From: Verrucomicrobium sp.
Lineage (GTDB): Bacteria > Verrucomicrobiota > Verrucomicrobiia > Methylacidiphilales > GAS474
DNA: 64,000 nt
Reading direction: 5' to 3'
NCBI GenBank assembly: GCA_028283855.1
Contig: JAPWJX010000003.1
Coordinates: forward strand, 930,001 to 994,000
The position numbers and the translations under genes were made by a program. This document shows, in pieces, positions 10,257 through 18,375 of this stretch (positions within the stretch are counted from its first letter, which is position 1; each line of letters begins with the position of its first letter). The notes below the pieces were generated by a model. It ran no database searches and had not been told where the DNA came from. It saw only the letters and a program-made list of their open reading frames with translations.

Positions 10257-10472
10257 ATGATCTACCATCGCAATCCCCTCGATTACCAAACGCGCCGGGT
10301 CCTTTTTTGGACGATCCTGGCCGCGGGCCTGATTTTCTTTTTCTGCGTGGCCCGGTGGCAGCAGCAGACGGCATTGCCGCCCCTGCCTTCCCTGAGCGAG
10401 CACCACTTCGCCTCTCCCGGCGGGGCGGCGGCGCCCGCGGACGGCATCACGGGAGCGGGCCGCACGCCCTGA
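10257..10472 (+). CDS. Small single-span membrane protein, unknown
   Basis: A 71-residue protein with a short basic N-terminus (DYQTRR), one strongly hydrophobic helix (about residues 15-32, VLFWTILAAGLIFFFCVA) and a Pro/Ala/Gly-rich tail that would be periplasmic. I do not recognise a family. AGAGAG lies seven bases upstream of the ATG and a sigma-54-like site lies at 10217. It sits 24 bp before the DUF748 gene and is probably cotranscribed. Coding status is supported by the ribosome-binding site and the helix, but the high-GC background leaves some doubt. Confidence 0.55.
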   Translation: MIYHRNPLDYQTRRVLFWTILAAGLIFFFCVARWQQQTALPPLPSLSEHHFASPGGAAAPADGITGAGRTP

Positions 10473-10496
10473 CTTTAAACGGAACCGCCATCCCCC

Positions 10497-11597
10497 ATGG
10501 TCGCCACGCTTTCACGTCCCGTCGCCTCGCCGTTCCGTTCCCGCCGCCATGGACGCGGGTGGTGGATTGCGTTGGGAATTTTTGTCGTCCTCCTTGTCGG
10601 TTTCCGCCTGGCGCTGCCGACGATCGTTCACCGGTATGTCAGCAACGTCCTGGACAATATTCCCCCCTATCACGGCGTGGTGGGGGACATCGGCATCCAC
10701 CTGTGGCGCGGCGCGTATTCGATCGAGAACCTCCAGCTGGTGAAGCGGGACGGCAAGGTCGACGTGCCGTTCTTCGCCGCCGACCGGATCGACTTGGCCG
10801 TGCGCTGGGCGGCTCTGCTCCACGGGAAGCTGGTGGCAAAGGTTCTCGTCGTCCGGCCGAAGATAAACTTCGTCGCGGCGACGCCGGAGGGGGGCGACCA
10901 GACGGAGATCTCCGGCTCCTGGCAGGAGAAGTTCAGCAAGCTCTTCCCGCTTAACTTCGACCAAATCACCCTCCGCAACGGCGAGGTCTGGTTCCACAAC
11001 TATACCAGCCATCCGCCGGTGAACATGAAGCTCGACCAGCTGCAGGCGGAGGCGCGGAATCTGACCAACAGCCAGCGCCTTTCCAAGAAACTGGTGACGA
11101 CGATCGACGCCGACGGGCGGCTGCAGGGGAGCGGGCGGCTTCATGCCATCGTCCACTCCAACATTCTGTCGAAGCCGCCCAGCTTCACCATGGAGCTTTC
11201 CGTCGACAGCCTGGACATCACGGAGCTGAACGACTTTCTGAAGGCCTACGCGAACATCACGGCCAACTCGGGCAAATTCTCCCTCTACAGCAACATCGAG
11301 TCGGAGGACGGCGAGTTCCACGGCTATCTCAAGCCCCTGATCGAGCATCTCCAGATCCTCGACTTCAAGAGCGGCGATCCGATCCACCTGGTCTGGGAAA
11401 GCATTGTCAGCGGATTCATCGAGCTGCTCAAGAACCAGTCCCACGACCGGCTGGCCACCGTGATTCCCGTGAGCGGCAATGTCCACCAGCCGAAAATGGC
11501 GATTATCCAGTCTCTCCTGAACGTCTTCCGCAACGCCTTCATCAAGGCCTTTGGCCACGACTTTGAGCCGAAGGGCGTCGACGCGGTGAGCCGCTAG
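10497..11597 (+). CDS. DUF748/AsmA-like envelope protein
   Basis: A 366-residue protein with an N-terminal cytoplasmic basic stretch, one membrane anchor (about residues 22-42) and a long beta-rich periplasmic part. The segments NIPPYHGVVGDIGIHLWRG, YSIENLQLVKRDGKV and ADRIDLAVRWAALLHGKLVA are the DUF748/AsmA pattern. Members of the wider AsmA-like group are implicated in lipid transport or outer-membrane biogenesis (family knowledge); this one's cargo is unknown. It starts at ATG 10497 and ends in a 4 bp convergent overlap (CTAG) with the first ChaN-like gene. Confidence 0.75.
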   Translation: MVATLSRPVASPFRSRRHGRGWWIALGIFVVLLVGFRLALPTIVHRYVSNVLDNIPPYHGVVGDIGIHLWRGAYSIENLQLVKRDGKVDVPFFAADRIDLAVRWAALLHGKLVAKVLVVRPKINFVAATPEGGDQTEISGSWQEKFSKLFPLNFDQITLRNGEVWFHNYTSHPPVNMKLDQLQAEARNLTNSQRLSKKLVTTIDADGRLQGSGRLHAIVHSNILSKPPSFTMELSVDSLDITELNDFLKAYANITANSGKFSLYSNIESEDGEFHGYLKPLIEHLQILDFKSGDPIHLVWESIVSGFIELLKNQSHDRLATVIPVSGNVHQPKMAIIQSLLNVFRNAFIKAFGHDFEPKGVDAVSR

Positions 11598-12304
11598 CGG
11601 ACGCGCGATTCCCGCCGCGTCGGCGCGGGCGGCGCGGAAGCCCGGCGGAATCGGGGAAAGGCCTCCGCCTCCTCCAGCGTGGAAAGGAGCTGCGCGCGGG
11701 TGCGGGACTTCGCCAGGCTTTCCTCCGCCGCGGGGCCGGGAAAGACGGCGGCGCGGACGGGTACGCCCAGCGCCTTCAGAGCGGCGGGCAGCGGCACATA
11801 GGTTCCTTTTTCCCGTTCGCGGCCCGGCCAGTGGGTCAAAATATGGGAGCGCCCCGTGGGGAAAACGACGCGGGCGCCGTTTTCCCGGATTTCCCGCGCC
11901 ACGCGCCCGGCCATGTGCCGGTTGCGCCGGTTCATCTGCGCCAGGTTCTCCCCTTTCTCCCGGGAGGGGGCGGGGAGGTGTTGGAAGTCGGGCAGATCGA
12001 CGCAGAGGACCCGGTAGCCCAGGTCGAAGGCGCGGGCGGCGACGGAGAAGGGGCTCATGTCGGGCAGAGGCCGGGGGCGCTCGTTCGGCCAGAGCGCCTT
12101 TTCCAAAATCCGCGCGTCCAGGACGGAGCGCGGGGAATCAAGGTAGTCTTGCAGGGGCGCCTCCCATTCCTCCGGCATCTCCAGCGCCAGAGTGTCGTAG
12201 CCCTGGCGGCGGGCGGGAAGGAGGAGCCGTTCTTCCATCTCCTGATGGAAGGGGTTCCGGTGATTCTCTCCCAGGAGGAGGACGGGCTTAGGAGAGGAAC
12301 GCAT
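11594..12304 (-). CDS. ChaN/TraB-like (Tiki-superfamily) protein, copy A
   Basis: A 236-residue protein starting KPVLLLGENHRNPFHQ, with a G-E-x-H motif, a GYDTLALEMP strand, and later NRHMAGRVAREIRENGARVVFPTGRSH. These fit the EreA/ChaN/TraB-like superfamily, whose members use Glu/His pairs for metal or haem binding or hydrolysis. It is a clear tandem paralogue of the gene just upstream (VLLLGE-H, GYDT-ALE, YL-SPRS, RN-HMA, and a G-x-x-H near the C-terminal end are shared). Start ATG 12304 lies inside the end of the upstream paralogue (overlap with TAA at 12288-12290). No signal peptide. Function unassigned. Confidence 0.6.
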   Translation of the reverse strand: MRSSPKPVLLLGENHRNPFHQEMEERLLLPARRQGYDTLALEMPEEWEAPLQDYLDSPRSVLDARILEKALWPNERPRPLPDMSPFSVAARAFDLGYRVLCVDLPDFQHLPAPSREKGENLAQMNRRNRHMAGRVAREIRENGARVVFPTGRSHILTHWPGREREKGTYVPLPAALKALGVPVRAAVFPGPAAEESLAKSRTRAQLLSTLEEAEAFPRFRRASAPPAPTRRESRVR

Positions 12305-13074
12305 GGCCCAGGGCCTGGTCCCGCGTGAGGGCGGAGTCGAGCGGTTCGGCGCGGCGGCTCCAGGTGGCCTCGGTAAACGGCGGGGATGGGCCGGGGACGC
12401 TCAAAGGCCGCCTTCTGCAGCAGATCCCGTATCTGGAGAAACTCCGCCACGTCCCGGCCCTGGGCGGCGGGGTGGCGGTGCGCCTTCGGGTTGATGGAGC
12501 CAAGGCCCTGAAGGTCGAAGCCTTCCACCGGCACTTCCCGGAGGACGAGTTCCTGCACCAGGGAGTGGCCGAGAGGGGAAAAGAGGTGCATCTGGCCGGT
12601 TTCCACGACCATTGGGTGCCCCTGGCGGTAGGAGGCGGCGATGGCGTCGGCCATGTGCTCGTTGCGCCGCTGCATCCAGGCGTCCTGGGTCTCGCCGGGG
12701 CGGGGAAGACGGCCCAGGTGGGGAGAGTCGACGCAGGCGACGCGGTAGCCGAGGTCGTGCGCGTCTTCCGCCAGCCAGAGGGATTTCAGGAATTGGGCGT
12801 TGGAGCCGTTCCGGTACTGTTCCGGGTTTTGGCTGCGGGAGGCGGCGTCTTCCCGCATTTCCTGCCAGGAGGCCAGGACGGCGTCGTAATCTTTTTCGGA
12901 ACGGGGGGACGCCAGGTAACGATGGAGCGCCGGCTCGAAGTCGATGGGTTTTTCCAGGGCCACCGTGTCGTATCCGGCGGCTTGGACGTGGCGCAGCACG
13001 TCCCGTTCGATCACGTAATGGGGGCGCCGGTTGTGGGCTTCCCCCAGAAGGAGGACGGGCAGGGCGGCGGGCAT
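12288..13074 (-). CDS. ChaN/TraB-like protein, copy B; one-base frameshift near C-terminus
   Basis: Begins with ATG 13074 and reads PVLLLGEAHNRRPHYVIERD, GYDTVALEKPIDFEPAL, QRRNEHMADAIAASYRQGHP and VVETGQMHLFSP, matching copy A throughout. After the segment KAAFERPRPIPAVY (near 12380) the original frame would run 330 bp into copy A as nonsense. A shift of one base in about 12370-12400 gives a natural ending, TEATWSRRAEPLDSALTRDQ then ALGHAFLS-stop at 12288, which overlaps the start of copy A by 17 bp in normal operon style. With that one base removed the protein is about 261 residues. The most likely cause is a sequence error; a real frameshift is possible. Confidence 0.6.
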
Positions 13075-13082
13075 GGAAATAA

Positions 13083-13123
13083 TTCGGCTATTTGGAGCCG
13101 AAAGGGGCGGGATTTTCCCGCCC
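13083..13123 (-). other. Two adjacent perfect hairpins upstream of ChaN-like copy B
   Basis: Two inverted repeats sit side by side in the 67 bp between azoR and the ChaN-like gene. TTCGGCT (13083-13089) pairs with AGCCGAA (13096-13102), and GGGCGGGA (13105-13112) pairs with TCCCGCCC (13116-13123) with a TTT loop. On the minus strand the GC hairpin comes first, about 60 bases after the azoR stop, and may terminate azoR weakly (no real T tract). The second ends 8 bases before the start codon at 13074 and could affect translation. Confidence 0.45.
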
Positions 13124-13141
13124 GCCGCCCTTTTATTCGGA

Positions 13142-13762
13142 TTAGGCGCTCGCCAGTTCCTGGGCCTTGGCCCGGACGGGCTGGAGGTAGGTCTCCCGGT
13201 CGACTTTGCCGTAATTGACGTCGTTCACCCCGTCGGCGACGACGAAGTGGAGGTCGGTGACGCCGATGAAGCCGAAGATGGCCCGCAGATAGGGTTCCTG
13301 GAAGTTCCAGGGGGCAAACGGGGTGCCTTCCCGGAAAACGCTGCCGCTAGCGGTGATGAAGGTCGCCTTTTTGCCCTTGAGAAGGCCTTCCAGGCCGTTC
13401 TCGCCGAAGGAGAAGGTCTTGCCGACGCGGACGATCTGGTCGATCCACCCCTTGAAGACGGCGGGGACGGAGAGATTGTACATCGGGACGGTGAAGAGGT
13501 AATGGTCCGCGGCCAGGAGCTCTCCGATGAGGGTCTCGGACAGGGCCAGGACCTGCTTTTGTTCCGGGGTGGCTTCCGGGTTGAAGGCGGCGGCGATCCA
13601 GGCCTCGTCGACATACGGGACGGGCTGCCGGCCCAGGTCGCGGTAGATCACTTGGCTGCCGGGATGGGCCTTTTCCCATGAGGCGACGAAGTCGGCCCCC
13701 AGATGGCGGGAGATGGAACGTTCGCCGCGCGGGCTGGAATCGATGTGGAGGAGGGTGGACAT
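13142..13762 (-). CDS. azoR: FMN-dependent NADH-azoreductase
   Basis: A 206-residue cytoplasmic flavodoxin-fold quinone/azo reductase. It starts with LLHIDSSPRGERSISRHL, the FMN phosphate-binding loop of AzoR (S-S-P-R-x-x-x-S-x-S), and contains FTVPMYNLSVPAVFKGWIDQ and TASGSVFREGTP, both AzoR hallmarks that line the flavin site. Length matches the family (about 200 residues). It is divergent from a TetR-type repressor gene 83 bp away, which probably controls it in response to quinones or related electrophiles (inference from arrangement). Confidence 0.93.
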   Translation of the reverse strand: MSTLLHIDSSPRGERSISRHLGADFVASWEKAHPGSQVIYRDLGRQPVPYVDEAWIAAAFNPEATPEQKQVLALSETLIGELLAADHYLFTVPMYNLSVPAVFKGWIDQIVRVGKTFSFGENGLEGLLKGKKATFITASGSVFREGTPFAPWNFQEPYLRAIFGFIGVTDLHFVVADGVNDVNYGKVDRETYLQPVRAKAQELASA

Positions 13763-13845
13763 ATAATTTACAATAGTAGTTTAAGCAACGTTTGTCGTTT
13801 ATCCTACATTCGACGGGAAGGAGGGCAAGTGTTATTCTAAGGAAA
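13763..13845. promoter_or_regulatory. AT-rich divergent promoter/operator region between azoR and tetR
   Basis: This 83 bp spacer is much richer in A and T than its surroundings. It contains a short inverted repeat AACG-N5-CGTT (13787-13799) that could be a TetR-family half-site pair, and an ATTCTAAGG segment ending in the AAGGAA ribosome-binding site of the regulator gene. Exact -35 and -10 elements cannot be assigned with confidence. Confidence 0.4.
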
Positions 13846-14421
13846 ATGGCTCTCTCTCTTGATCCCCGGATTCAGCGGACGCGCCAGCTTCTTCGGCAGG
13901 CGTTGAAGGCGCTGCTGGCAGAGCAGGGGTTTGAGGAGCTGACCGTCCAGGACATCGCCGATCGGGCGACGGTGAACCGCGCGACCTTTTATGACCATTT
14001 CGTCGATAAGGCGGCCCTTTTGGAGGAACTGATCGAGGATTCCTTCCGGCAAATGCTGCGGAAGCGGGAAATCGAGGTGGCGACCGGCTGCGCGGGGAGC
14101 GTGCAGCGGCTGATGCTGGCGGTTTGCGATTATTTGGCCGAGCTGGGCGGACGCTGCCCGGAAGGCAGCCGCCAGCTGATGCCGGTGGCGGAGGCGAAGA
14201 TCAAGGAGACGGTCCGGGAGATCCTGCTGCAGGATTTGCGGAAGCGGACGGAGAAGCCGGAGCTGGCCGCCACGGTGGCCAGCTGGGCGATCTACGGCGT
14301 GGCGCTGGAGTGGAGCCGGAGCGACCGGGCTCAATCAGCCGAGGCGTTCACGGAAGCCGCCTTGCCGCTCATCGCCGCGAGCCTAAAGATGGCCGCGCCC
14401 GGCGGCTGCCCGGGCAAATAG
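13846..14421 (+). CDS. TetR-family transcriptional regulator
   Basis: A 191-residue regulator with an N-terminal TetR helix-turn-helix (about residues 8-55: LLRQALKALLAEQGFEELTV, QDIADRATVNRATFYDHFVD). The C-terminal ligand domain shows the TetR_C-type pattern but no recognisable ligand specificity. Start is ATG 13846 with AAGGA directly upstream; the frame is open to 13792 but that extension would cover the promoter region. It is divergent from azoR and is most simply its repressor. Confidence 0.85.
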   Translation: MALSLDPRIQRTRQLLRQALKALLAEQGFEELTVQDIADRATVNRATFYDHFVDKAALLEELIEDSFRQMLRKREIEVATGCAGSVQRLMLAVCDYLAELGGRCPEGSRQLMPVAEAKIKETVREILLQDLRKRTEKPELAATVASWAIYGVALEWSRSDRAQSAEAFTEAALPLIAASLKMAAPGGCPGK

Positions 14422-14484
14422 GCGCTTGGCGTCCGGCGCCAGCCGGGAGGGATTCCAAGGGGAACCAAGGGTTCCCCTTGCGCC

Positions 14485-16462
14485 TTAGAAGGAGCGTTCC
14501 GCTTCCAGGAACCCGTGCAGGTGGCGGAGGCGGGTGGGGTGGCGCATCTTGCGGAGCGCCTTGGCCTCGATCTGCCGGATGCGCTCGCGGGTGACGCGGA
14601 ACTGGCGGCCGACTTCTTCCAGGGTGCGGGAGTAGCCGTCGACCAGGCCGAAGCGCTGCTCGATGACGGCGCGCTCGCGCTCCGTGAGGGTGTGGAGGAC
14701 GTGCTTGATCTTCTCCTTGAGGAGGGAGTAGGCGGTCATTTCCGAGGGGTTCTCGGCCGACTTGTCCTCGATGAAGTCCCCGAAGGTGGTGTCGTCGCTG
14801 TCGCCGACCTGGGCCTGGAGGGAAATGGGCTGCTGGGCCATCTTGAGGATGGCGCGCACGCGCTCGACGGGCATCTGGATCTCGTCGGAGATCTCGTCCG
14901 GCGTCGGCTCGCGGCCGAATTCCTGGACCAGCTGCTTCTGCACGCGCATCAGCTTGTTGATCGTCTCGATCATGTGGACCGGGATGCGGATGGTCCGCGC
15001 CTGGTCGGCGATGGAGCGGGTGATGGCCTGGCGGATCCACCAGGTGGCGTAGGTGGAGAATTTGTAGCCGCGGCGGTATTCGAATTTCTCGACCGCCTTC
15101 ATGAGGCCCATGTTGCCTTCCTGGATGAGGTCGAGGAAGGAGAGGCCGCGGTTGGTGTATTTTTTGGCGATGGAGATGACGAGGCGCAGGTTGGCCTCCA
15201 CCATTTCCGTTTTGGCGCGGAGGGCCTTGCGCAGCCAGTCCTTGAGTTCCAGGTGCTGTTCCTTGAACTCGGCCAGGGGGAGGCGGGCCTGCCCTTCCAT
15301 TTCCTTGAGGCGCTGGGAGATGTCCTTGAGCTTGGTGGCGGTCTCTTTGCTCTTGGAGCGGCTCTTTTCCAGGCGGGCCTTTCTCGGCCTCCAGCTCGCC
15401 GACCTGCTGGAAGAAGAGGTCGGAGGTGGCGGCGAAGTCCTCGATGACCTTCTGTTTGTAGAAGAATTTGACGAAGAGCTTTTCCAGGGCGGCCTGCTGC
15501 TTGGCCATTTCCTTCTGGGCGGCGGCGCGCAGGGCGGCGCTGGCGCCGGCCTTGGAGGCCTTGGCGTAGGCGGCGTCCAGCTTGACGGTGGCGGCCTCCA
15601 CGTTGCGGGTGAGGCCCTTGAGGGCCTTCATGTACTTCTCGCGGCCTTCGATCTTCTTGTCCTGGATGACGCGGTCGAAGCGTTCGCGGCCGTGCTCCAG
15701 CTTGCGGGCCAAATTGAGGTATTCGCGGGCGATGAAGCCGAAGCGGTTGAGGTGCTTTTGCACCATCAGCTCGGCGTCCTCGATCCGCTTGGAGATCTCG
15801 ACTTCCTGCTCGCGGGTGAGAAGGGGGACCTGCCCCATCTGCTTGAGGTACATCCGGACGGGGTCGTCCAGGATGTCGAGCTTGGCTTCCTTGTCCTCTT
15901 CCTGGGTCTCTTCTTCCTGCGGGGCGGCCTGCTTGTAGCGGTCGACCTCGGAGGAATCGATGATGTCGATTTCCAGGTTGCGGAGGAAGGCCAGGACGGC
16001 CTCGATCTCCTCCGGCTGGTTAAGGCTTTCCGGGAGGGCGTCGTTGAGGTCGTCGAAGGTGAGGTAGCCCTGCTCCTTGGCCAGTTTGACCAGGTCGCGC
16101 AGGCGGTCCTGGCGCTCCGGGTGCTGGGCCCAGACGGTGGCCAGCTTGTGGGCGGCGTCCCGTTCTTCGACGCTGAGGGCGTGGGAGGGGGCGGACGCGG
16201 AAGCGGCGGCGGCGGCCTTGAAGGCGCCCTTGCCGTTCTTGGAGGCGGCGGCCGGAGCGGTCGCGGCGGCTTTCTTTGCGGGAAGTTTTTTCGGCTCCGG
16301 GGCGGGCTTGGCGGCTGCCTTGGCGGGAGCGGGCTTGGCCGCCGGTTTGGCGGCGGCTTTCACCGGCTTGGCGGTAGCCTTGGCCTTCGTCGGCTTCGCG
16401 GGCGCCTTCGCTTTGGAAGGAGCGGAGGAAACCGTTTTTTTCTTGGATTTGCCGACGGCCAT
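14485..16462 (-). CDS. rpoD: Primary sigma factor RpoD, with one-base frameshift and Lys/Ala/Pro tail
   Basis: Housekeeping sigma-70. The first part starts at ATG 16462 and holds a Lys/Ala/Pro tail (about residues 1-95), region 1.1 ([20 protein letters not shown]-like), region 1.2 ([20 protein letters not shown]) and an insert region. At 15380-15382 the frame shifts: reading GAGAAGGCCCGC instead of GAGAAAGGCCCGC restores [20 protein letters not shown] and joins the second part. That part has region 2 ([38 protein letters not shown]), region 3 and region 4 ([20 protein letters not shown]) ending ...EAERSF. Corrected length is about 658 residues. Such an essential gene is unlikely to be broken, so an extra base in the sequence is the best explanation. 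It follows dnaG at 50 bp. Confidence 0.9.
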
Positions 16463-16512
16463 AGGAGGGGTGTTAAAGGAAAAAGGTAAAAAAGGAGATG
16501 GGGCCTGACAAG

Positions 16513-18333
16513 CTACGGGCGGGCCCGCTTCAAGTCAAGCAGCTCCTTCGACTTCTCCAGGAGCTGGGGGGGGGAGAGGAGGCCGGATTTGATCTCCTGT
16601 TCCAACGTTCTCATGCGCAGGATGTTGTATTCCTTGCGCAGCTTGGCCAGGACGTCCAGCAGGAGGTCTTCCGCCGTCGATTCCGCGGGGAGCGCCAGGG
16701 GCTCCAAAAGGAGGCGGGCGACGAAGTTGCGTTCCGGCCCGGGAAGGGACGTCATGAAGGCGTTTTCGTCTTCCCACGCCTGCTCGCCGTGGAGGGTGAG
16801 GAGCTGGAGGAGGAGGCGTCCTCCCTCGAAGGGGGAGAGCCATTCGGGGTGGAGCTGCCGCTGGAGGGTGGGGACCAGTTCCGGATGGTGGAGGCAGAGG
16901 GAGGCGAGGGTGGCGACTTTCCCGTCCGCCAGGAAGGGGAGGTCGGCGGCGGGGGCGGCCTCCGCGTCGGCGAAGGGCTGGGGCGGGGTTTTGGCTTTGT
17001 TGCCCGCTTTTTCGAGTTCCCGCTGGAAGGCGGGCAGGGGGACTTCCAGCCGGGTGGCGACTTCCAGGGCCAGGCGTTCCCGGTGGATGGCGTTGGGGAC
17101 TTTGGCGACGACGGCTGCCATGGTCTCCGCGACGCGGCCGCGGCCGCGCGGGGAGGTGACGTCCTCCGCCCGGCAGGCGGTTTCCAGGACGTGGCGGGCG
17201 TAGTCGCGGGCCTGGGCGATCCGTTCCTTGAGGATGCCGGGGCCTTCCGGGCGGCGCAGGAGGCTGTCCGGGTCCTCGCCCGCCGGCATGGCGGCGATGC
17301 GGACTTCGAAGCCCTCTTCCAACAGCTTTTCCGCGCTGCCGAAGGCGGCTTTTTCCCCGGCGCGGTCGGCGTCGAAGCAGATGACGGCTTTTTCCGTGAA
17401 GCGTTTGAGCAGCCGGGCGTGGTGTTCGGTGAAGGCCGTTCCCTGCGGGGCGACGGCGTTGCCGAAGCCGCGCTCGACGCAGCGGATCAGGTCGATCTGC
17501 CCCTCGCAGAGGAGGGCGAAGCCCTGGTCGCGGATCTCCCGCTTCGTCTTGTCCAGGCCGAAGAGGATCTTGCTCTTCATGAAGATCGGCGTTTCCGGGG
17601 AGTTGACGTATTTGGCCGCCTTGGCGTCCGGGTCCAGGATGCGGCCGCTGAAGGCGACGACTTTTCCCACCTCGCTGCAGATGGGGAACATGAGGCGGCC
17701 GCGGAAGCGGTCGTAGCGGCGGCCGGGGTTGTCCTCCGGGGCGACGATGAGGCCGGACTGTTCCAAGACTTCCAGGCTGAAGCCCTTCTTCCGCGCCCAG
17801 GAAAGGGTGCCGTCCCATTCCGGCGGGGCGTAGCCGATCTGGAACTGGCGGGCCAGGGCGCTGCCCATTTCCCGGTCCCGCAGGTAGGCGCGGGCGGCCT
17901 CCGCGGCGGGGGCCTTGTGGAGCTGTTCCGCCCACCAGGCGGCGACGGCCTCGTGCAGGCGCAGGAGCTCCTCCCGCAGGGTCCGGTTGGAGGGGCCGCC
18001 GGGGCCGCCTCCGCCGCGTCCCGTCCGCTCCGGGATCTCGATGCCCGCGCGCTCTCCCAGGCGGCGCAGGGCCCCCATGAAGTCGAGGTTCTCGTAGAGC
18101 ATCAGGAAGTTGAAGACGTCTCCCCCCTGGTTGCTGCTGAAGCAGTGGAAGAGCTGCTTGCCCGGATCGACCATGAAGGAGGGGGTCTTTTCCTTGTTGA
18201 AGGGGCTCAGGCCTTTGAAGCGGCCCGCCGCGGGCTTGAGGGGGACGTAGCTGCCGATGATCTCGACGATGTCGCTGGCCTGGCGCACCTGCTCGACGAG
18301 GGCTTTGAAATCGTAATCGGTGCCTGCGGCCAT
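16513..18333 (-). CDS. dnaG: DNA primase DnaG with degenerate zinc-binding motif
   Basis: A 606-residue primase that makes RNA primers for replication. The N-terminal CHC2-like region (residues 8-100), the catalytic RNA-polymerase domain and a TOPRIM region (LLCEGQIDLIRCVERGFGN, VICFDADRAGEKAAFGSAEK) are intact. The zinc motif is not: the canonical C-P-F-H is S43-P-F-N46 and the canonical C-F-x-C is C64-F-S-S67, so three of four ligands are replaced while the surrounding EKTPSF and GGDVFNFLM frame is kept. A C-terminal helical DnaB-binding region follows. It is upstream of rpoD on the same strand, the classical macromolecular-synthesis pair, without rpsU. Confidence 0.93.
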   Translation of the reverse strand: MAAGTDYDFKALVEQVRQASDIVEIIGSYVPLKPAAGRFKGLSPFNKEKTPSFMVDPGKQLFHCFSSNQGGDVFNFLMLYENLDFMGALRRLGERAGIEIPERTGRGGGGPGGPSNRTLREELLRLHEAVAAWWAEQLHKAPAAEAARAYLRDREMGSALARQFQIGYAPPEWDGTLSWARKKGFSLEVLEQSGLIVAPEDNPGRRYDRFRGRLMFPICSEVGKVVAFSGRILDPDAKAAKYVNSPETPIFMKSKILFGLDKTKREIRDQGFALLCEGQIDLIRCVERGFGNAVAPQGTAFTEHHARLLKRFTEKAVICFDADRAGEKAAFGSAEKLLEEGFEVRIAAMPAGEDPDSLLRRPEGPGILKERIAQARDYARHVLETACRAEDVTSPRGRGRVAETMAAVVAKVPNAIHRERLALEVATRLEVPLPAFQRELEKAGNKAKTPPQPFADAEAAPAADLPFLADGKVATLASLCLHHPELVPTLQRQLHPEWLSPFEGGRLLLQLLTLHGEQAWEDENAFMTSLPGPERNFVARLLLEPLALPAESTAEDLLLDVLAKLRKEYNILRMRTLEQEIKSGLLSPPQLLEKSKELLDLKRARP

Positions 18334-18375
18334 GGCTTGCTATGATAGGATGCTCCCCATAAAAGCAAAGCGTCG

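Noticed and set aside
15101-16489. Gly/Leu/Val-rich plus-strand frame opposite rpoD
   Set aside because: It is the reverse-strand reading of the Lys/Ala/Pro tail and sigma coding sequence; no ribosome-binding site or domain.
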